The notes under the pieces are model-generated. The model was given only the letters and a program-made list of their open reading frames with translations, made no database searches and was not told where the DNA came from. From Streptomyces alboflavus (GTDB taxonomy: Bacteria; Actinomycetota; Actinomycetes; Streptomycetales; Streptomycetaceae), in assembly GCF_000716675.1 (NCBI RefSeq), contig NZ_JNXT01000052.1, forward strand, positions 1 through 59,239: a stretch of DNA of 59,239 nucleotides. Reading direction: 5' to 3'. Positions 11,431 to 19,181 of the stretch are shown here, one piece after another. Each line of letters begins with the position of its first letter. Within the stretch, counting starts at the first letter, position 1. A program made the translations under genes and the position numbers.

Positions 11431-13019
11431 ACGCGTCACTGCCCGACGTCCCCGAAGTCCGCGTCGTCGGGCTTCCGCTGCTGACGTCGGGCTTCGATCT
11501 GGTCGAGCGGCTCGACCTGGCCATGCACCTGAAGGTGCACGGCCCCCTGGAACCCATCGCGGGCGAGCAGCTCGCCACGCTGGCCGAGCAGATCTCGCTG
11601 CGCGGCCGCGGCGGCGCGGGCTTCCCGTTCGCCAAGAAGCTGCGGGCCGTCGCCGAGGCCGCGATCCGGCGGGGCGTGCGGCCCGTAGTCGTCATCAACG
11701 GCAGCGAGGACGAGCCCGCGTGCCGCAAGGACACCGTGCTGATCAACCGCGCGCCGCACCTCATCCTGGACGGCGCGCTGCTCGCCGCCGAGGCGCTGGG
11801 CGCGCGCACGCTCGTCGTCGGCGTGACCCGGGACTCCACGGAGGCCTCGATGCAGGCGGCGCTCGCCGAGCGCGGACTGAGCAACCGGCGCGGATCGATC
11901 CTCCGCGCGCGCGTGCAGCGCAATCCCGTGCGCATGGTCACCGGTGAGTCCTCGGCCCTGGTGCGGTCCGCGGACGGCGGGCCGCCGCTGCCTCCGGGGC
12001 GCAAGGTGCGCACGTCCGACTCCGGGGTGGGCGGCGCGCCGACGCTCCTGTCGAACGCGGAGACCTTCGCGCAGCTGGCCGTCGCCGCCCGCATCGGCGC
12101 GGAGTGCTACCGGCGCACCGGACTGCGCGACGAGCCGGGCACGGTGCTCCTGACCCTCTCCGGAGCCGTCGCCCGGCCGATGGTCGTGGAGGCACCGACG
12201 GGCGTGCCCCTCCGGTACGTTCTGCAGCTCGCCGGCGCTCCCCCGCTGCCGCAGGGCGTCCTCACGGGCGGCTATCACGGCAAGTGGCTGGACGCGGTCA
12301 CCGCGCACGACGCGGTCGTGTCCAGGGCGTCCCTGGAGGCCTGCGGGGGCGCGCTCGGCGCGGGCGCGATCCTGCCGCTCGGCCCGGGCACGTGTCCGCT
12401 GGGCGAGGCCCTGCACGTGGCGAACTGGCTGGCCGCGGAGAGCGCCGGTCAGTGCGGGCCCTGCTATCTGGGGCTCCCGGCCGCCGCGCGGGGCCTCGCC
12501 GACGTCCTGGACGGTGGCGGGCCCACCGCTCTGGAGGCGCTGCGCGAGGTGACGCGGGCGGTGAAGCGGCGGGGTGCGTGCAAGCATCCGGACGGTTCGG
12601 CGGCGTTCCTGGAGTCGACGATCGCGGCGTTCACGGACGATCTCGCCGCGCACGTCCTCGGCGACGGGTGCGGGCGCCCCGTGGAGGGCGTTCTGCCGCT
12701 CCACGACGACAGCCCTCAGGGGCAGGGGTCGAGCGGCCGCAAGCTCGCCGTCGACTGGACGCTGTGCCAGGGCCACGGCCTGTGCGCGGACATCGTGCCC
12801 GAGCTGATCCAGCTGGGCCCGGACGGCTTCCCCGCGGTCGCGGAGGCCGCCGTGCCGCGCTACTCCGAAGCGCGCGCCCAGCGCGCGGTGCGCCGCTGCC
12901 CCGCGCTGGCCCTGCGCATCGAGGAGGCCCCCGCGGCGATCCCGGCGCAGGCGCCGTCGCCGGGCCTGCCGATGCTGCCGCGGGGTCGCGGGCGCAGGGC
13001 GCTCGGCAGCGGGCGGTGA
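11427..13019 (+). CDS. NuoF-like NADH-binding flavoprotein with SLBB and C-terminal ferredoxin domain
   Basis: 530 aa from GTG 11427, overlapping the preceding stop; GGAGG sits 6 nt upstream. The N-terminal half has the FMN/NADH fold of complex I NuoF: GRGGAGFPFAKK, VVINGSEDEPACRKD, and a TGESSALV segment. An SLBB domain follows, and then the iron-sulfur region ESAGQCGPCYLG with a distal GACKHPDG. NuoF normally has ESCGQCxPC, so the first of the four cluster cysteines is Ala here. The last about 70 residues form a ferredoxin: CQGHGLC then RRCPALAL, the C-x5-C...CP pattern of actinobacterial [3Fe-4S] ferredoxins. Paired with the bis-heme membrane protein it could form a split NADH oxidase or reductase. 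It is not part of a nuo operon. Confidence 0.82.
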   Translation: MNASLPDVPEVRVVGLPLLTSGFDLVERLDLAMHLKVHGPLEPIAGEQLATLAEQISLRGRGGAGFPFAKKLRAVAEAAIRRGVRPVVVINGSEDEPACRKDTVLINRAPHLILDGALLAAEALGARTLVVGVTRDSTEASMQAALAERGLSNRRGSILRARVQRNPVRMVTGESSALVRSADGGPPLPPGRKVRTSDSGVGGAPTLLSNAETFAQLAVAARIGAECYRRTGLRDEPGTVLLTLSGAVARPMVVEAPTGVPLRYVLQLAGAPPLPQGVLTGGYHGKWLDAVTAHDAVVSRASLEACGGALGAGAILPLGPGTCPLGEALHVANWLAAESAGQCGPCYLGLPAAARGLADVLDGGGPTALEALREVTRAVKRRGACKHPDGSAAFLESTIAAFTDDLAAHVLGDGCGRPVEGVLPLHDDSPQGQGSSGRKLAVDWTLCQGHGLCADIVPELIQLGPDGFPAVAEAAVPRYSEARAQRAVRRCPALALRIEEAPAAIPAQAPSPGLPMLPRGRGRRALGSGR

Positions 13020-13055
13020 GGACGGCGAGGGCAGCGAGGACGAGCTGAACGTTCT

Positions 13056-13099
13056 CTACGGGGAGGGCCCTGGGTGCGTGCCCCGGGTGCTCCCCGTAG
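13056..13099 (+). terminator. Terminator after the NuoF-like gene
   Basis: CTACGGGGA / TCCCCGTAG (9 bp) encloses a second GC-rich inverted segment, 36 bp after the stop. Confidence 0.65.
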
Positions 13100-13158
13100 A
13101 CGCCCGGGCCCTCCGCACAAGCCGGGCCGGCCCTCCCCGTACAAGCCCTGGGAACACG

Positions 13159-13190
13159 AAAAGCGGGCCACCCGATCCGGGTGGCCCGCT
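13159..13190 (-). terminator. tRNA-Ala terminator (copy 1)
   Basis: A perfect 13-bp stem AGCGGGCCACCCG / CGGGTGGCCCGCT with a 3-nt loop, followed on the minus strand by TTTT, 9 bp beyond the tRNA 3' end. Confidence 0.85.
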
Positions 13191-13199
13191 CATTCACTG

Positions 13200-13272
13200 T
13201 GGAGCTAAGGAGAATTGAACTCCTGACCTCCTGCATGCCATGCAGGCGCTCTACCAACTGAGCTATAGCCCC
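13200..13272 (-). tRNA. tRNA-Ala (anticodon GGC), copy 1
   Basis: 73 nt cloverleaf: acceptor GGGGCTA / TAGCTCC with the G3-U70 pair that identifies alanine tRNA, D-arm AGCTCAGTTGGTAGAGC, anticodon loop ATGGCAT (GGC), T-arm AGGAGTTCAATTCTCCT, discriminator A73. The 3' CCA is not encoded. The sequence is identical to the copy at 17789-17861. Confidence 0.97.
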
Positions 13273-13313
13273 TTGTTGCTGCTCCGCCCGGTTTCCCCGG
13301 CGGCTCCGCAAAC

Positions 13314-13342
13314 ATTACACGGTCACCCCCGGGGTCCACCAA
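13314..13342 (-). promoter_or_regulatory. Putative tRNA-Ala promoter (copy 1)
   Basis: On the minus strand TTGGTG, 17 bp, TGTAAT precedes the tRNA 5' end by about 40 bp. This is a reasonable HrdB-type promoter. Confidence 0.45.
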
Positions 13343-13386
13343 ATCGTTTCCGTCCCGGACACCCGAGGTCACTACGGTCCGGCCTC

Positions 13387-14697
13387 GTGTCCGTGATCGC
13401 CACCGCTGTCGTACGCCGCCGGGTCCCTCTGGCCGCCGGGGTCTGTCTGCTCTCCTTCGTCGTCTTCTGGGCCGCGCAGCGAGCGGCCGACGTCTCGATG
13501 ATCGACCTGTGGGTCTACCGTGCGGAGGGCCAGGCCGCGCGCGCGGGCGCCGACCTGTACGCGCTGCGCGCCACCGAGTACGACCTGCCCATGACGTACC
13601 CGCCGTTCGCCGCGTTGCTGTTCACGCCGCTGACGCTGCTGGATCCGGTGGACCTGCGGCCGCTCGCCACGCTGGCGAACCTGCTGCTCCTGTTCGCCGT
13701 CGTACGGCTGTCCCTGCGCCTCGCGGGAACGTGGCGGCACACGCACGTGGAGACGGCTCTGTGGGTGTCGGCGGTGGCTGTCTGGGCGGAGCCGGTGTGG
13801 ACGACGCTGCGCTACGGGCAGGTGAATCTGCTGCTCGCCGTGCTGGTGCTGTGGGCCCTGACGCGGCACCCCGACCACCGGTGGGCGGGTGTGGGCATCG
13901 GGTTGGCCGCGGCGGTCAAGCTGACGCCCGGCCTGTTCGCGGTCTTCCTGCTCCTGGTGGGTGCCGTGGCGGGCGTACGCGGGGGTGTGTGGCGGCCCGC
14001 CGTGCGGCACGCGTGCGTGGCCACCGCCGCGTTCCTGGGGGCGACGCTCGTCGCGGCCGTGGTGCTGCCGGACGACTCCCGGAACTTCTGGACCCAGGTG
14101 GTCTTCGAGGCGGGCCGGGCAGGGCGGGCGGAGAACACCGCGAACCAGTCGGTGCGCGGGGTGCTCGCGCGGCTGCTGCACACCCCGGAGCCGGGCGTCT
14201 GGTGGGCGGCCGTGGCGGCGGTGGTCTGCGTGGCGGGGCTCGCCGTGGCGGTGGCCGCGGCGGCGCGCGGGGAGCGGGCCTGGGGCGCGGTCGCCTGTGC
14301 GGCGACCGCGCTGCTCGTGAGCCCGGTGTCGTGGTCGCACCACTGGGTGTGGTGCGTGCCGATGGCGGTGCTGCTGTGGACGCGTGCGGCGCGGTGGGGC
14401 GGCCGGGGGCGGTGGGCGGCGGCCGGGGGCCTTGCGCTGGTGTTCTGCTCGTACGCGCTGTGGTGGGTGCCGCACCGCCCTGGGCGGCCTGAACTCGCCC
14501 AGGATTTTGGCGAGATGACGCTGTCGGCGGTCTATCCGCTGGCCGCTGCCGGCTTCCTCGCGGTCGCCGCGGCCGTCGCTCTGGGGTGTCCGCGGACGAG
14601 GCCGGGAAAGCCGCGCGCGGGGGCAGGGCGGCCCCGCGGAGGGTTCGGGCGGGGGCTCGGGGGCTCGCGGACGCCTCAGGCGGTGGCGAACGAGTAG
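13387..14697 (+). CDS. GT87-family (DUF2029) polyprenyl-phosphate-mannose-type glycosyltransferase
   Basis: 436 aa integral membrane protein with about 10 helices; the start is GTG 13387 (GTG 13393 is possible). Markers of the family are an N-terminal ISM-like segment MIDLWVYRAEG with the catalytic-type Asp, a PMTYPPFAALLFTPL loop, and the PVSWSHHWVW motif near the C-terminus. GT87 enzymes, like mycobacterial alpha-1,2-mannosyltransferases, move mannose from polyprenyl-phosphate-mannose to glycolipid or glycan acceptors on the outer face of the membrane. The substrate here is unknown. Its 3' end overlaps the convergent 77-aa gene by 22 bp. Confidence 0.85.
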   Translation: MSVIATAVVRRRVPLAAGVCLLSFVVFWAAQRAADVSMIDLWVYRAEGQAARAGADLYALRATEYDLPMTYPPFAALLFTPLTLLDPVDLRPLATLANLLLLFAVVRLSLRLAGTWRHTHVETALWVSAVAVWAEPVWTTLRYGQVNLLLAVLVLWALTRHPDHRWAGVGIGLAAAVKLTPGLFAVFLLLVGAVAGVRGGVWRPAVRHACVATAAFLGATLVAAVVLPDDSRNFWTQVVFEAGRAGRAENTANQSVRGVLARLLHTPEPGVWWAAVAAVVCVAGLAVAVAAAARGERAWGAVACAATALLVSPVSWSHHWVWCVPMAVLLWTRAARWGGRGRWAAAGGLALVFCSYALWWVPHRPGRPELAQDFGEMTLSAVYPLAAAGFLAVAAAVALGCPRTRPGKPRAGAGRPRGGFGRGLGGSRTPQAVANE

Positions 14698-14909
14698 AAG
14701 CGCTTGAGGGTGCAGTGCTCGTCGAGCAGGCGGCCGTAGATCGGCTCCCCTTCGAGTTCGCGGTACGTCTCGATGGGGTCGCCTTTTATGATCAGCGCCC
14801 GCGCGCACTCCTCGCACCAGTACTGGTAGTCCGGGTTCACCGGCTCCATGTCGCGGACGATCGGCGTACCGCTGCCGCACCAGTCGCATTTACGCCTGTG
14901 TGCACCCAT
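14676..14909 (-). CDS. Small zinc-finger-like protein, 77 aa
   Basis: Contains CDWCGSG and, about 20 residues on, WCEECAR: two CxxC pairs suited to one zinc ion. The rest is polar with a conserved-looking C-terminus (EHCTLKRFYSFATA). ATG 14909 lies 3 bp after the stop of the upstream 58-aa gene, whose last codons supply GGAG. The two are an operon. No known domain recognised; possibly an RNA- or protein-binding adaptor. Confidence 0.75.
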   Translation of the reverse strand: MGAHRRKCDWCGSGTPIVRDMEPVNPDYQYWCEECARALIIKGDPIETYRELEGEPIYGRLLDEHCTLKRFYSFATA

Positions 14910-14912
14910 CGA

Positions 14913-15089
14913 TCAGCTCCAGCTGTGGCCGCAGGCGGTGCACACGTAACTGACTCCGCCGTTGTCACCGAGGACTTGAGCCACGTGGGCCGAACCGCAG
15001 GAAGGGCAGTGGAGGAGCGTGGCATCGCCGACCTGTATGTCCGCCACTTCGAAGAGGCCCCCGGCCTCTTCGAGGATGCTCGCAGGCAT
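14913..15089 (-). CDS. Small zinc-ribbon protein, 58 aa
   Basis: MPASILEEAGGLFEVADIQV begins a 58-residue frame with CPSC and, after 18 residues, CTAC followed by GHSWS. This is a zinc-ribbon pattern resembling those in small transcription or translation accessory proteins. It has a strong ribosome binding site (GGGAGGGAG before ATG 15089). It is co-transcribed with the 77-aa zinc-finger-like protein, from which it is separated by 3 bp. Function unknown. Confidence 0.75.
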   Translation of the reverse strand: MPASILEEAGGLFEVADIQVGDATLLHCPSCGSAHVAQVLGDNGGVSYVCTACGHSWS

Positions 15090-15178
15090 CGCGCTCTCCC
15101 TCCCGTCGGGTCACCGTCGGCGCTTTGGTGCAGTCCCCTTCCGGCCCCGTCGATTCTGCCACGACCACGGCGAGACGG

Positions 15179-16642
15179 TCAGCGACGCATACGTACCAGT
15201 CCGGACACGGCCCCCAGGGCGGCCGCCGCGGCGAGCGCGTAGAAGCTCACCAGGAGCGCGTCCGCCGATGAATACGCCCCAGGAGCCCCCTGTGACTCAA
15301 TCCGGGCGAGGAAAATCGCGCCGAAGACGGCGACTCCGGTGAGCTGTCCGAGCTGGGTGACGGTGGCGAGGAGACCACTGGCGTCCGCCGCGTCCTCGGG
15401 CCGTACGGTCGCGAGGGCGCGCGTGAGGGTCGGGCTGAAGCCGAGCGCGAGCCCGACGCCGCCGCCCACGAACGCCGCGTACAGCCACAGCCCGCCGTCG
15501 TCGCCGTCCCGCAGCAGCAGGCCCACCGCGACGCACGACAGGGCCGCGAGGGCGAACCCGCCCGGGATCAGTGTCCGTTGCAGGGCCGCGGGCCACTTGC
15601 GCCACGTCAGACCGACCACTCCGAAGACGATCGCGGACGGGGCGAACGTCAGCCCCGCGCGCAGCGCGCTGTAGCCGAGGCCGCCCTGCACGTGCAGGGA
15701 CAGCACGAACAGGAACCCGGAGTTGACCGCCATCACCGCGGCAAGCCGGAACACGGCGAGGCCCATGCCCGGCACCCGCAGAACACGCGGCGAGATCAGG
15801 GGCGCCCCGCCACGCCGGGCGAGCCGCGCCTCGTACCGGCAGAACAGGGCGAAGAGCACGGCGGCGGCGCCGAGGGACACCCAGGTCCACAGCGGCCAGC
15901 CCTCCTGCTCGCCGAGGACCAGCGGCACCGTGAACGCCGAGACGGCGGCGCCGAGCAGCACCAGCCCCGGCAGGTCGAGCCCGCGCGCCCGGCCCACGTC
16001 ACCGCGGTCGTCGCGGGGCAGCACGCGGGCGGCGACGAACAGGAGGGCCACGCCGACCGGCACGTTCACCAGGAACACCGGGCGCCAGCCGGCGCCGAAC
16101 AGGTCGGCGCTGACGAGGACGCCGCCGACGACCTGCCCCGCGGCGGCGCCGGTGGCGAGGACCGCCGAGTACGCGCCGAGCGCCTTCATCCGTGCCTCGC
16201 CGGTGAAGTTCCGCTGGATGAGGCTGAGCACCTGCGGGATGAGGACGGCGGAGCCCGCGCCCTGCAGGAGCCGGAACGCGATCAGCTGGCCGGTGCTCTG
16301 GCTCAGCCCGCAGGCGAGCGATGCGGCCGTGAAGACGGCGAGCCCGACGAGGTAGACACGGCGGTGGCCGAGCCGTTCGCCGAGGCGCGCGCCGGTGATC
16401 AGCAGGACGGCGTACGTGATGGTGTAGCCGGCGATGACGAGTTGCAGCCCGGCGCCGGAGGCGTGCAGTTCCTCGCGGATCGTGGGGGCGGCGACGTTGA
16501 CGATGAACACGTCGAGCAGCGCCATGAACTGGGCGGTGAGCACGGCCGCGAGGAGCCGTCCGGGGCGGATGTCAGTGCCAGGGGCTTTACTGGATCCAGG
16601 AGTTGGGGCGGAGGTCGCCGCGGGTGGGGTCGTAGTGGTCAT
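15179..16642 (-). CDS. MFS drug transporter, DHA2 (EmrB/QacA) type
   Basis: 487 aa, about 14 transmembrane helices. Start at ATG 16642 (MTTTTPPAATSAPTP); the upstream open frame is antisense to the regulator gene. Motif A-like GARLGERLGHRRVYLVG follows helix 2. Motif C-like GAAAGQVVGGVLV is in helix 5. FMALLDVFIVNVAAPTI is typical of DHA2 helix 1. Probably a proton-coupled exporter of a drug or secondary metabolite. It is divergent from an XRE regulator, 93 bp apart, which probably controls it. Confidence 0.9.
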   Translation of the reverse strand: MTTTTPPAATSAPTPGSSKAPGTDIRPGRLLAAVLTAQFMALLDVFIVNVAAPTIREELHASGAGLQLVIAGYTITYAVLLITGARLGERLGHRRVYLVGLAVFTAASLACGLSQSTGQLIAFRLLQGAGSAVLIPQVLSLIQRNFTGEARMKALGAYSAVLATGAAAGQVVGGVLVSADLFGAGWRPVFLVNVPVGVALLFVAARVLPRDDRGDVGRARGLDLPGLVLLGAAVSAFTVPLVLGEQEGWPLWTWVSLGAAAVLFALFCRYEARLARRGGAPLISPRVLRVPGMGLAVFRLAAVMAVNSGFLFVLSLHVQGGLGYSALRAGLTFAPSAIVFGVVGLTWRKWPAALQRTLIPGGFALAALSCVAVGLLLRDGDDGGLWLYAAFVGGGVGLALGFSPTLTRALATVRPEDAADASGLLATVTQLGQLTGVAVFGAIFLARIESQGAPGAYSSADALLVSFYALAAAAALGAVSGLVRMRR

Positions 16643-16735
16643 GCCCCGAGCGTGGCCGCGGGCGGGTACAGGTAGTGAGAGCCCGCCGATGCTGGTACTG
16701 GCAGCACCTGGCAAGGTCGGTGACGGGGACGCACG

Positions 16736-17641
16736 ATGGGGGACGTGACGACGATGGACATGACGGGGACACCTCGCGCGGTGCCGTCCACCCGTGCGCC
16801 CTCCCGGCGCCGCCCCGAGCTGGCCGCGTTCCTGCGGGGCCGCAGAGCCCGGGTCGCCCCGGCCGACGTGGGCATGCCGCCGGGCCCCCGGCGCCGCACG
16901 CCGGGCCTGCGCCGCGAGGAGGTCGCCCAGCTCTCCGGCGTCGGTGTGACGTGGTACACGTGGCTGGAGCAGGGCCGCCCCATCAATGCCTCCGCCCAGG
17001 TCCTGGACGCCGTCGCGCGCACGCTGCGCCTGGACCCGGCGGAGCGCGAGCACCTGTACGACCTGGCGGAGGTGCCATACGCCGCGCGGCAGGAGGCGGC
17101 CGCGGAGACGGTGGGCGCGGAGATACAGGGCATCATCGACGCCCTCGACCCGCACCCGGCGGTGGTCTACAACACGCGGTACGACATCCTCGCCACCAAC
17201 CCCGCCTACAGAGACCTCTTCCTCGTCCCGCCGATCGAGGCGATAGGCGTGGAGAACGTGCTGTGGACGCTGTTCGTCGTGCCGAAGAAGCACTGCCCGC
17301 TGGTCTTCAGGGACTCGGAGCTGCCGGTGATGGTGGCGACACTGCGCGGGGAGTACGGGCGGCATGTGGGCGAGCCCGCCTGGGAGAACTTCATCCGGGA
17401 ACTGTCCGTGGCCAGCCCGGAGTTCGCACGGATGTGGGCGAGCGGCTATGTGGTGCCGCCGGGGCCGCGGGTGAAGACGTTCTGGCACAAGGCGGTCGGT
17501 GAGCTGCGGATGTCGTCGGTGTCGCTGTCGATCAACGGCATGCCGGACTGCCGCATCGTGGCGTACACGCCGGACGACGAGGAGACGGAGGAGCGGACGG
17601 CCCGGCTGCGCGGGCTGCGCCGCGAGGGCGGGGCCCAGTGA
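16736..17641 (+). CDS. XRE-family regulator with MmyB-like ligand-binding domain
   Basis: 301 aa. The helix-turn-helix covers about residues 25-100 (LRREEVAQLSGVGVTWYTWLEQGR). The C-terminal part (EVPYAARQEAA..., NTRYDILATNPAYRDLF) is the MmyB-like PAS-related domain common in Streptomyces regulators. ATG 16736 is chosen; ATG 16754, six codons on, is equally plausible. The 93-bp gap to the divergent MFS gene contains short inverted repeats (such as GCTGGTACTGGCAGC) that could be its operator. Expected role: local regulator of the exporter. Confidence 0.85.
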   Translation: MGDVTTMDMTGTPRAVPSTRAPSRRRPELAAFLRGRRARVAPADVGMPPGPRRRTPGLRREEVAQLSGVGVTWYTWLEQGRPINASAQVLDAVARTLRLDPAEREHLYDLAEVPYAARQEAAAETVGAEIQGIIDALDPHPAVVYNTRYDILATNPAYRDLFLVPPIEAIGVENVLWTLFVVPKKHCPLVFRDSELPVMVATLRGEYGRHVGEPAWENFIRELSVASPEFARMWASGYVVPPGPRVKTFWHKAVGELRMSSVSLSINGMPDCRIVAYTPDDEETEERTARLRGLRREGGAQ

Positions 17642-17710
17642 GGAGGCGCAAGTGCGGGGGCCCGGTGAGGAGGCGTAAGTGCGGGGGCCCAGTGAGGAGG
17701 CGTAGGTGCG
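17638..17710. repeat. 27-bp tandem repeat, 2.7 copies, spanning the XRE stop codon
   Basis: Unit GTGAGGAGGCGCAAGTGCGGGGGCCCG repeats at 17638, 17665 and 17692 (last copy partial) with one or two changes. The first copy includes the TGA stop of the regulator gene. Confidence 0.85.
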
Positions 17711-17748
17711 TGTGAGCAAGGGGCGCCGGAAATGACGAAAGCGACGCG

Positions 17749-17767
17749 GCTCACGTTTCCCGTGAGC
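17749..17767 (-). terminator. tRNA-Ala terminator (copy 2)
   Basis: A GCTCACG / CGTGAGC stem with a 5-nt loop, flanked by further partly paired bases and TTT on the minus strand, 21 bp beyond the tRNA 3' end. Confidence 0.6.
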
Positions 17768-17788
17768 ACACGCCGCTTCTCGTGTGAG

Positions 17789-17861
17789 TGGAGCTAAGGA
17801 GAATTGAACTCCTGACCTCCTGCATGCCATGCAGGCGCTCTACCAACTGAGCTATAGCCCC
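17789..17861 (-). tRNA. tRNA-Ala (anticodon GGC), copy 2
   Basis: Identical to the tRNA at 13200-13272 across all 73 nt and a few flanking bases (77 bp in total), with the same orientation, the G3-U70 pair, and no encoded CCA. Confidence 0.97.
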
Positions 17862-17896
17862 TTGCGTTCTTCCCGCTCGGCGGGCGAACAAGAAGA

Positions 17897-17926
17897 ACTT
17901 TAGCCTGCGACCTGCCCGAATGTGAA
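17897..17926 (-). promoter_or_regulatory. tRNA-Ala promoter (copy 2)
   Basis: Minus-strand TTCACA, 18 bp, TAAAGT, about 36 bp before the tRNA 5' end. Confidence 0.6.
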
Positions 17927-17977
17927 ATCCGGTCCCCGACCCCGGTGACCTGGGCTTCCGCCGGGACACGCCGGAGG

Positions 17978-18619
17978 CTAGTCGTCGTCTCCGAGCACCG
18001 GCTCGGGCAGCGTGCCCGCGTTGTGCTCGAGCAGGCGCCAGCCGCGCGCGCCCTGGCCGAGGACCGACCAGCAGCAGTTGGAGAGCCCGCCCAGGCCCTC
18101 CCAGTGGTGCGGCTCCAGGCCGAGGAGGCGGCCGATGGTGGTGCGGATGGTGCCGCCGTGGCTGGCGACGACCAGCGTGCCGTTGTCGGGCAGCTTCTCC
18201 GCGTGCCGCAGCACGACCGGGGCGGCGCGGTCGGCCACCTCGGTCTCCAGCTCACCGCCGCCGCGGCGCACCGGCTCGCCGCGCTTCCACGCGGCGTACT
18301 GCTCGCCGTGCCGGGCGATGATCTCGTCGTGGGTCAGGCCCTGCCAGGCCCCGGCGTAGGTCTCGCGCAGCGCCTCGTCGTGCGTGACGTCGAGGCCCGT
18401 GACGGCGGCGAGCTCGGCGGCGGTGGCCGCGGCCCGCTGGAGGTCGGACGCGATGATCGCGTCCGGCTTCAGGGAGGCGAGCAGCCGGGCGGCGCGCCGG
18501 GCCTGGCCGAGGCCGACGTCGGTCAGCTCGATGTCCGTGGTGCCCTGGAAGCGGCGCTCCAGGTTCCAGGCGGTCTGGCCGTGCCGCCACAGGATGATCC
18601 GGCAGCCGCGGCTGCTCAC
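17978..18619 (-). CDS. Histidine phosphatase (phosphoglycerate-mutase-like)
   Basis: 213 aa cytosolic branch-1 histidine phosphatase. RHG motif in ILWRHGQTAWN with the nucleophilic His at about residue 13, the second-shell Arg in RRFQG, Glu in ALRETYAGAWQG, and the second catalytic His in VVASHGG. GTG 18619 overlaps the rsfS stop by GTGA, so it is translationally coupled. It may act on a phosphorylated metabolite or, as suggested for similar genes beside nadD and rsfS, on a sugar phosphate; the substrate cannot be read from sequence. Confidence 0.9.
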   Translation of the reverse strand: MSSRGCRIILWRHGQTAWNLERRFQGTTDIELTDVGLGQARRAARLLASLKPDAIIASDLQRAAATAAELAAVTGLDVTHDEALRETYAGAWQGLTHDEIIARHGEQYAAWKRGEPVRRGGGELETEVADRAAPVVLRHAEKLPDNGTLVVASHGGTIRTTIGRLLGLEPHHWEGLGGLSNCCWSVLGQGARGWRLLEHNAGTLPEPVLGDDD

Positions 18620-19074
18620 CGCAGCTCACCGCCCAGCTCGCGCAGGGCTCCGGCCTCCTCGGCGGCCTGCTGCCGGTCGGCGTACTCGGCGGCCTTGCCG
18701 CGGGTGGCCTTGGCCTCGGCGGGCAGCTCGATCTCGGGGCAGTCCTTCCACAGGCGCTCGAGGGCGTAGAAGACACGCTCCTCACTGTGCTGGACGTGCA
18801 CGACGATGTCGACGTAGTCGAGGAGGACCCAGCGGGCCTCGCGGTCGCCCTCGCGGCGCACCGGCTTGGCGCCGAGCTCCTTGTTGAGGCGCTCCTCGAT
18901 CTCGTCGACGATCGACTTGACCTGGCGGTCGTTGGGCGCGGAGGCGAGCAGGAAGGCGTCCGTGATCGACAGCACGTCGCTGACGTCGTACGCGATGATG
19001 TCGTGCGCGAGCTTGTCGGCGGCCGCCTGGGCGGCGACGGTGATGAGCTCGGTGGAGCGGTCCGTGGCGGTCAC
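18616..19074 (-). CDS. rsfS: Ribosome silencing factor RsfS
   Basis: 152 aa, starting at GTG 19074 (VTATDRSTELI); the frame opens 15 codons earlier. Contains the RsfS/DUF143 core: DIIAYDVSDVLSITDAFLLA, NDRQVKSIVDEIE, and GDREARWVLLDYVDIVVHV. RsfS binds L14 of the large subunit and blocks subunit joining during starvation. The C-terminal 35 residues are a charged extension. Gene order nadD, LCP-like, rsfS, phosphatase is usual in actinobacteria. Confidence 0.95.
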   Translation of the reverse strand: MTATDRSTELITVAAQAAADKLAHDIIAYDVSDVLSITDAFLLASAPNDRQVKSIVDEIEERLNKELGAKPVRREGDREARWVLLDYVDIVVHVQHSEERVFYALERLWKDCPEIELPAEAKATRGKAAEYADRQQAAEEAGALRELGGELR

Positions 19075-19181
19075 AAGAGAGCTTTCCTTCAGATGGGCAA
19101 TACCCGTCAAGGGTCTCACGGACCGCCCACGGGTCCCCAGAAGATTGTTTCGACCGCTCCGGGGACCCTGCTCGGCCGGGC

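Noticed and set aside
13199..17864. Integrated mobile element at tRNA-Ala
   Set aside because: No integrase, recombinase or conjugation gene in the segment; kept only as a recombination or insertion hypothesis.
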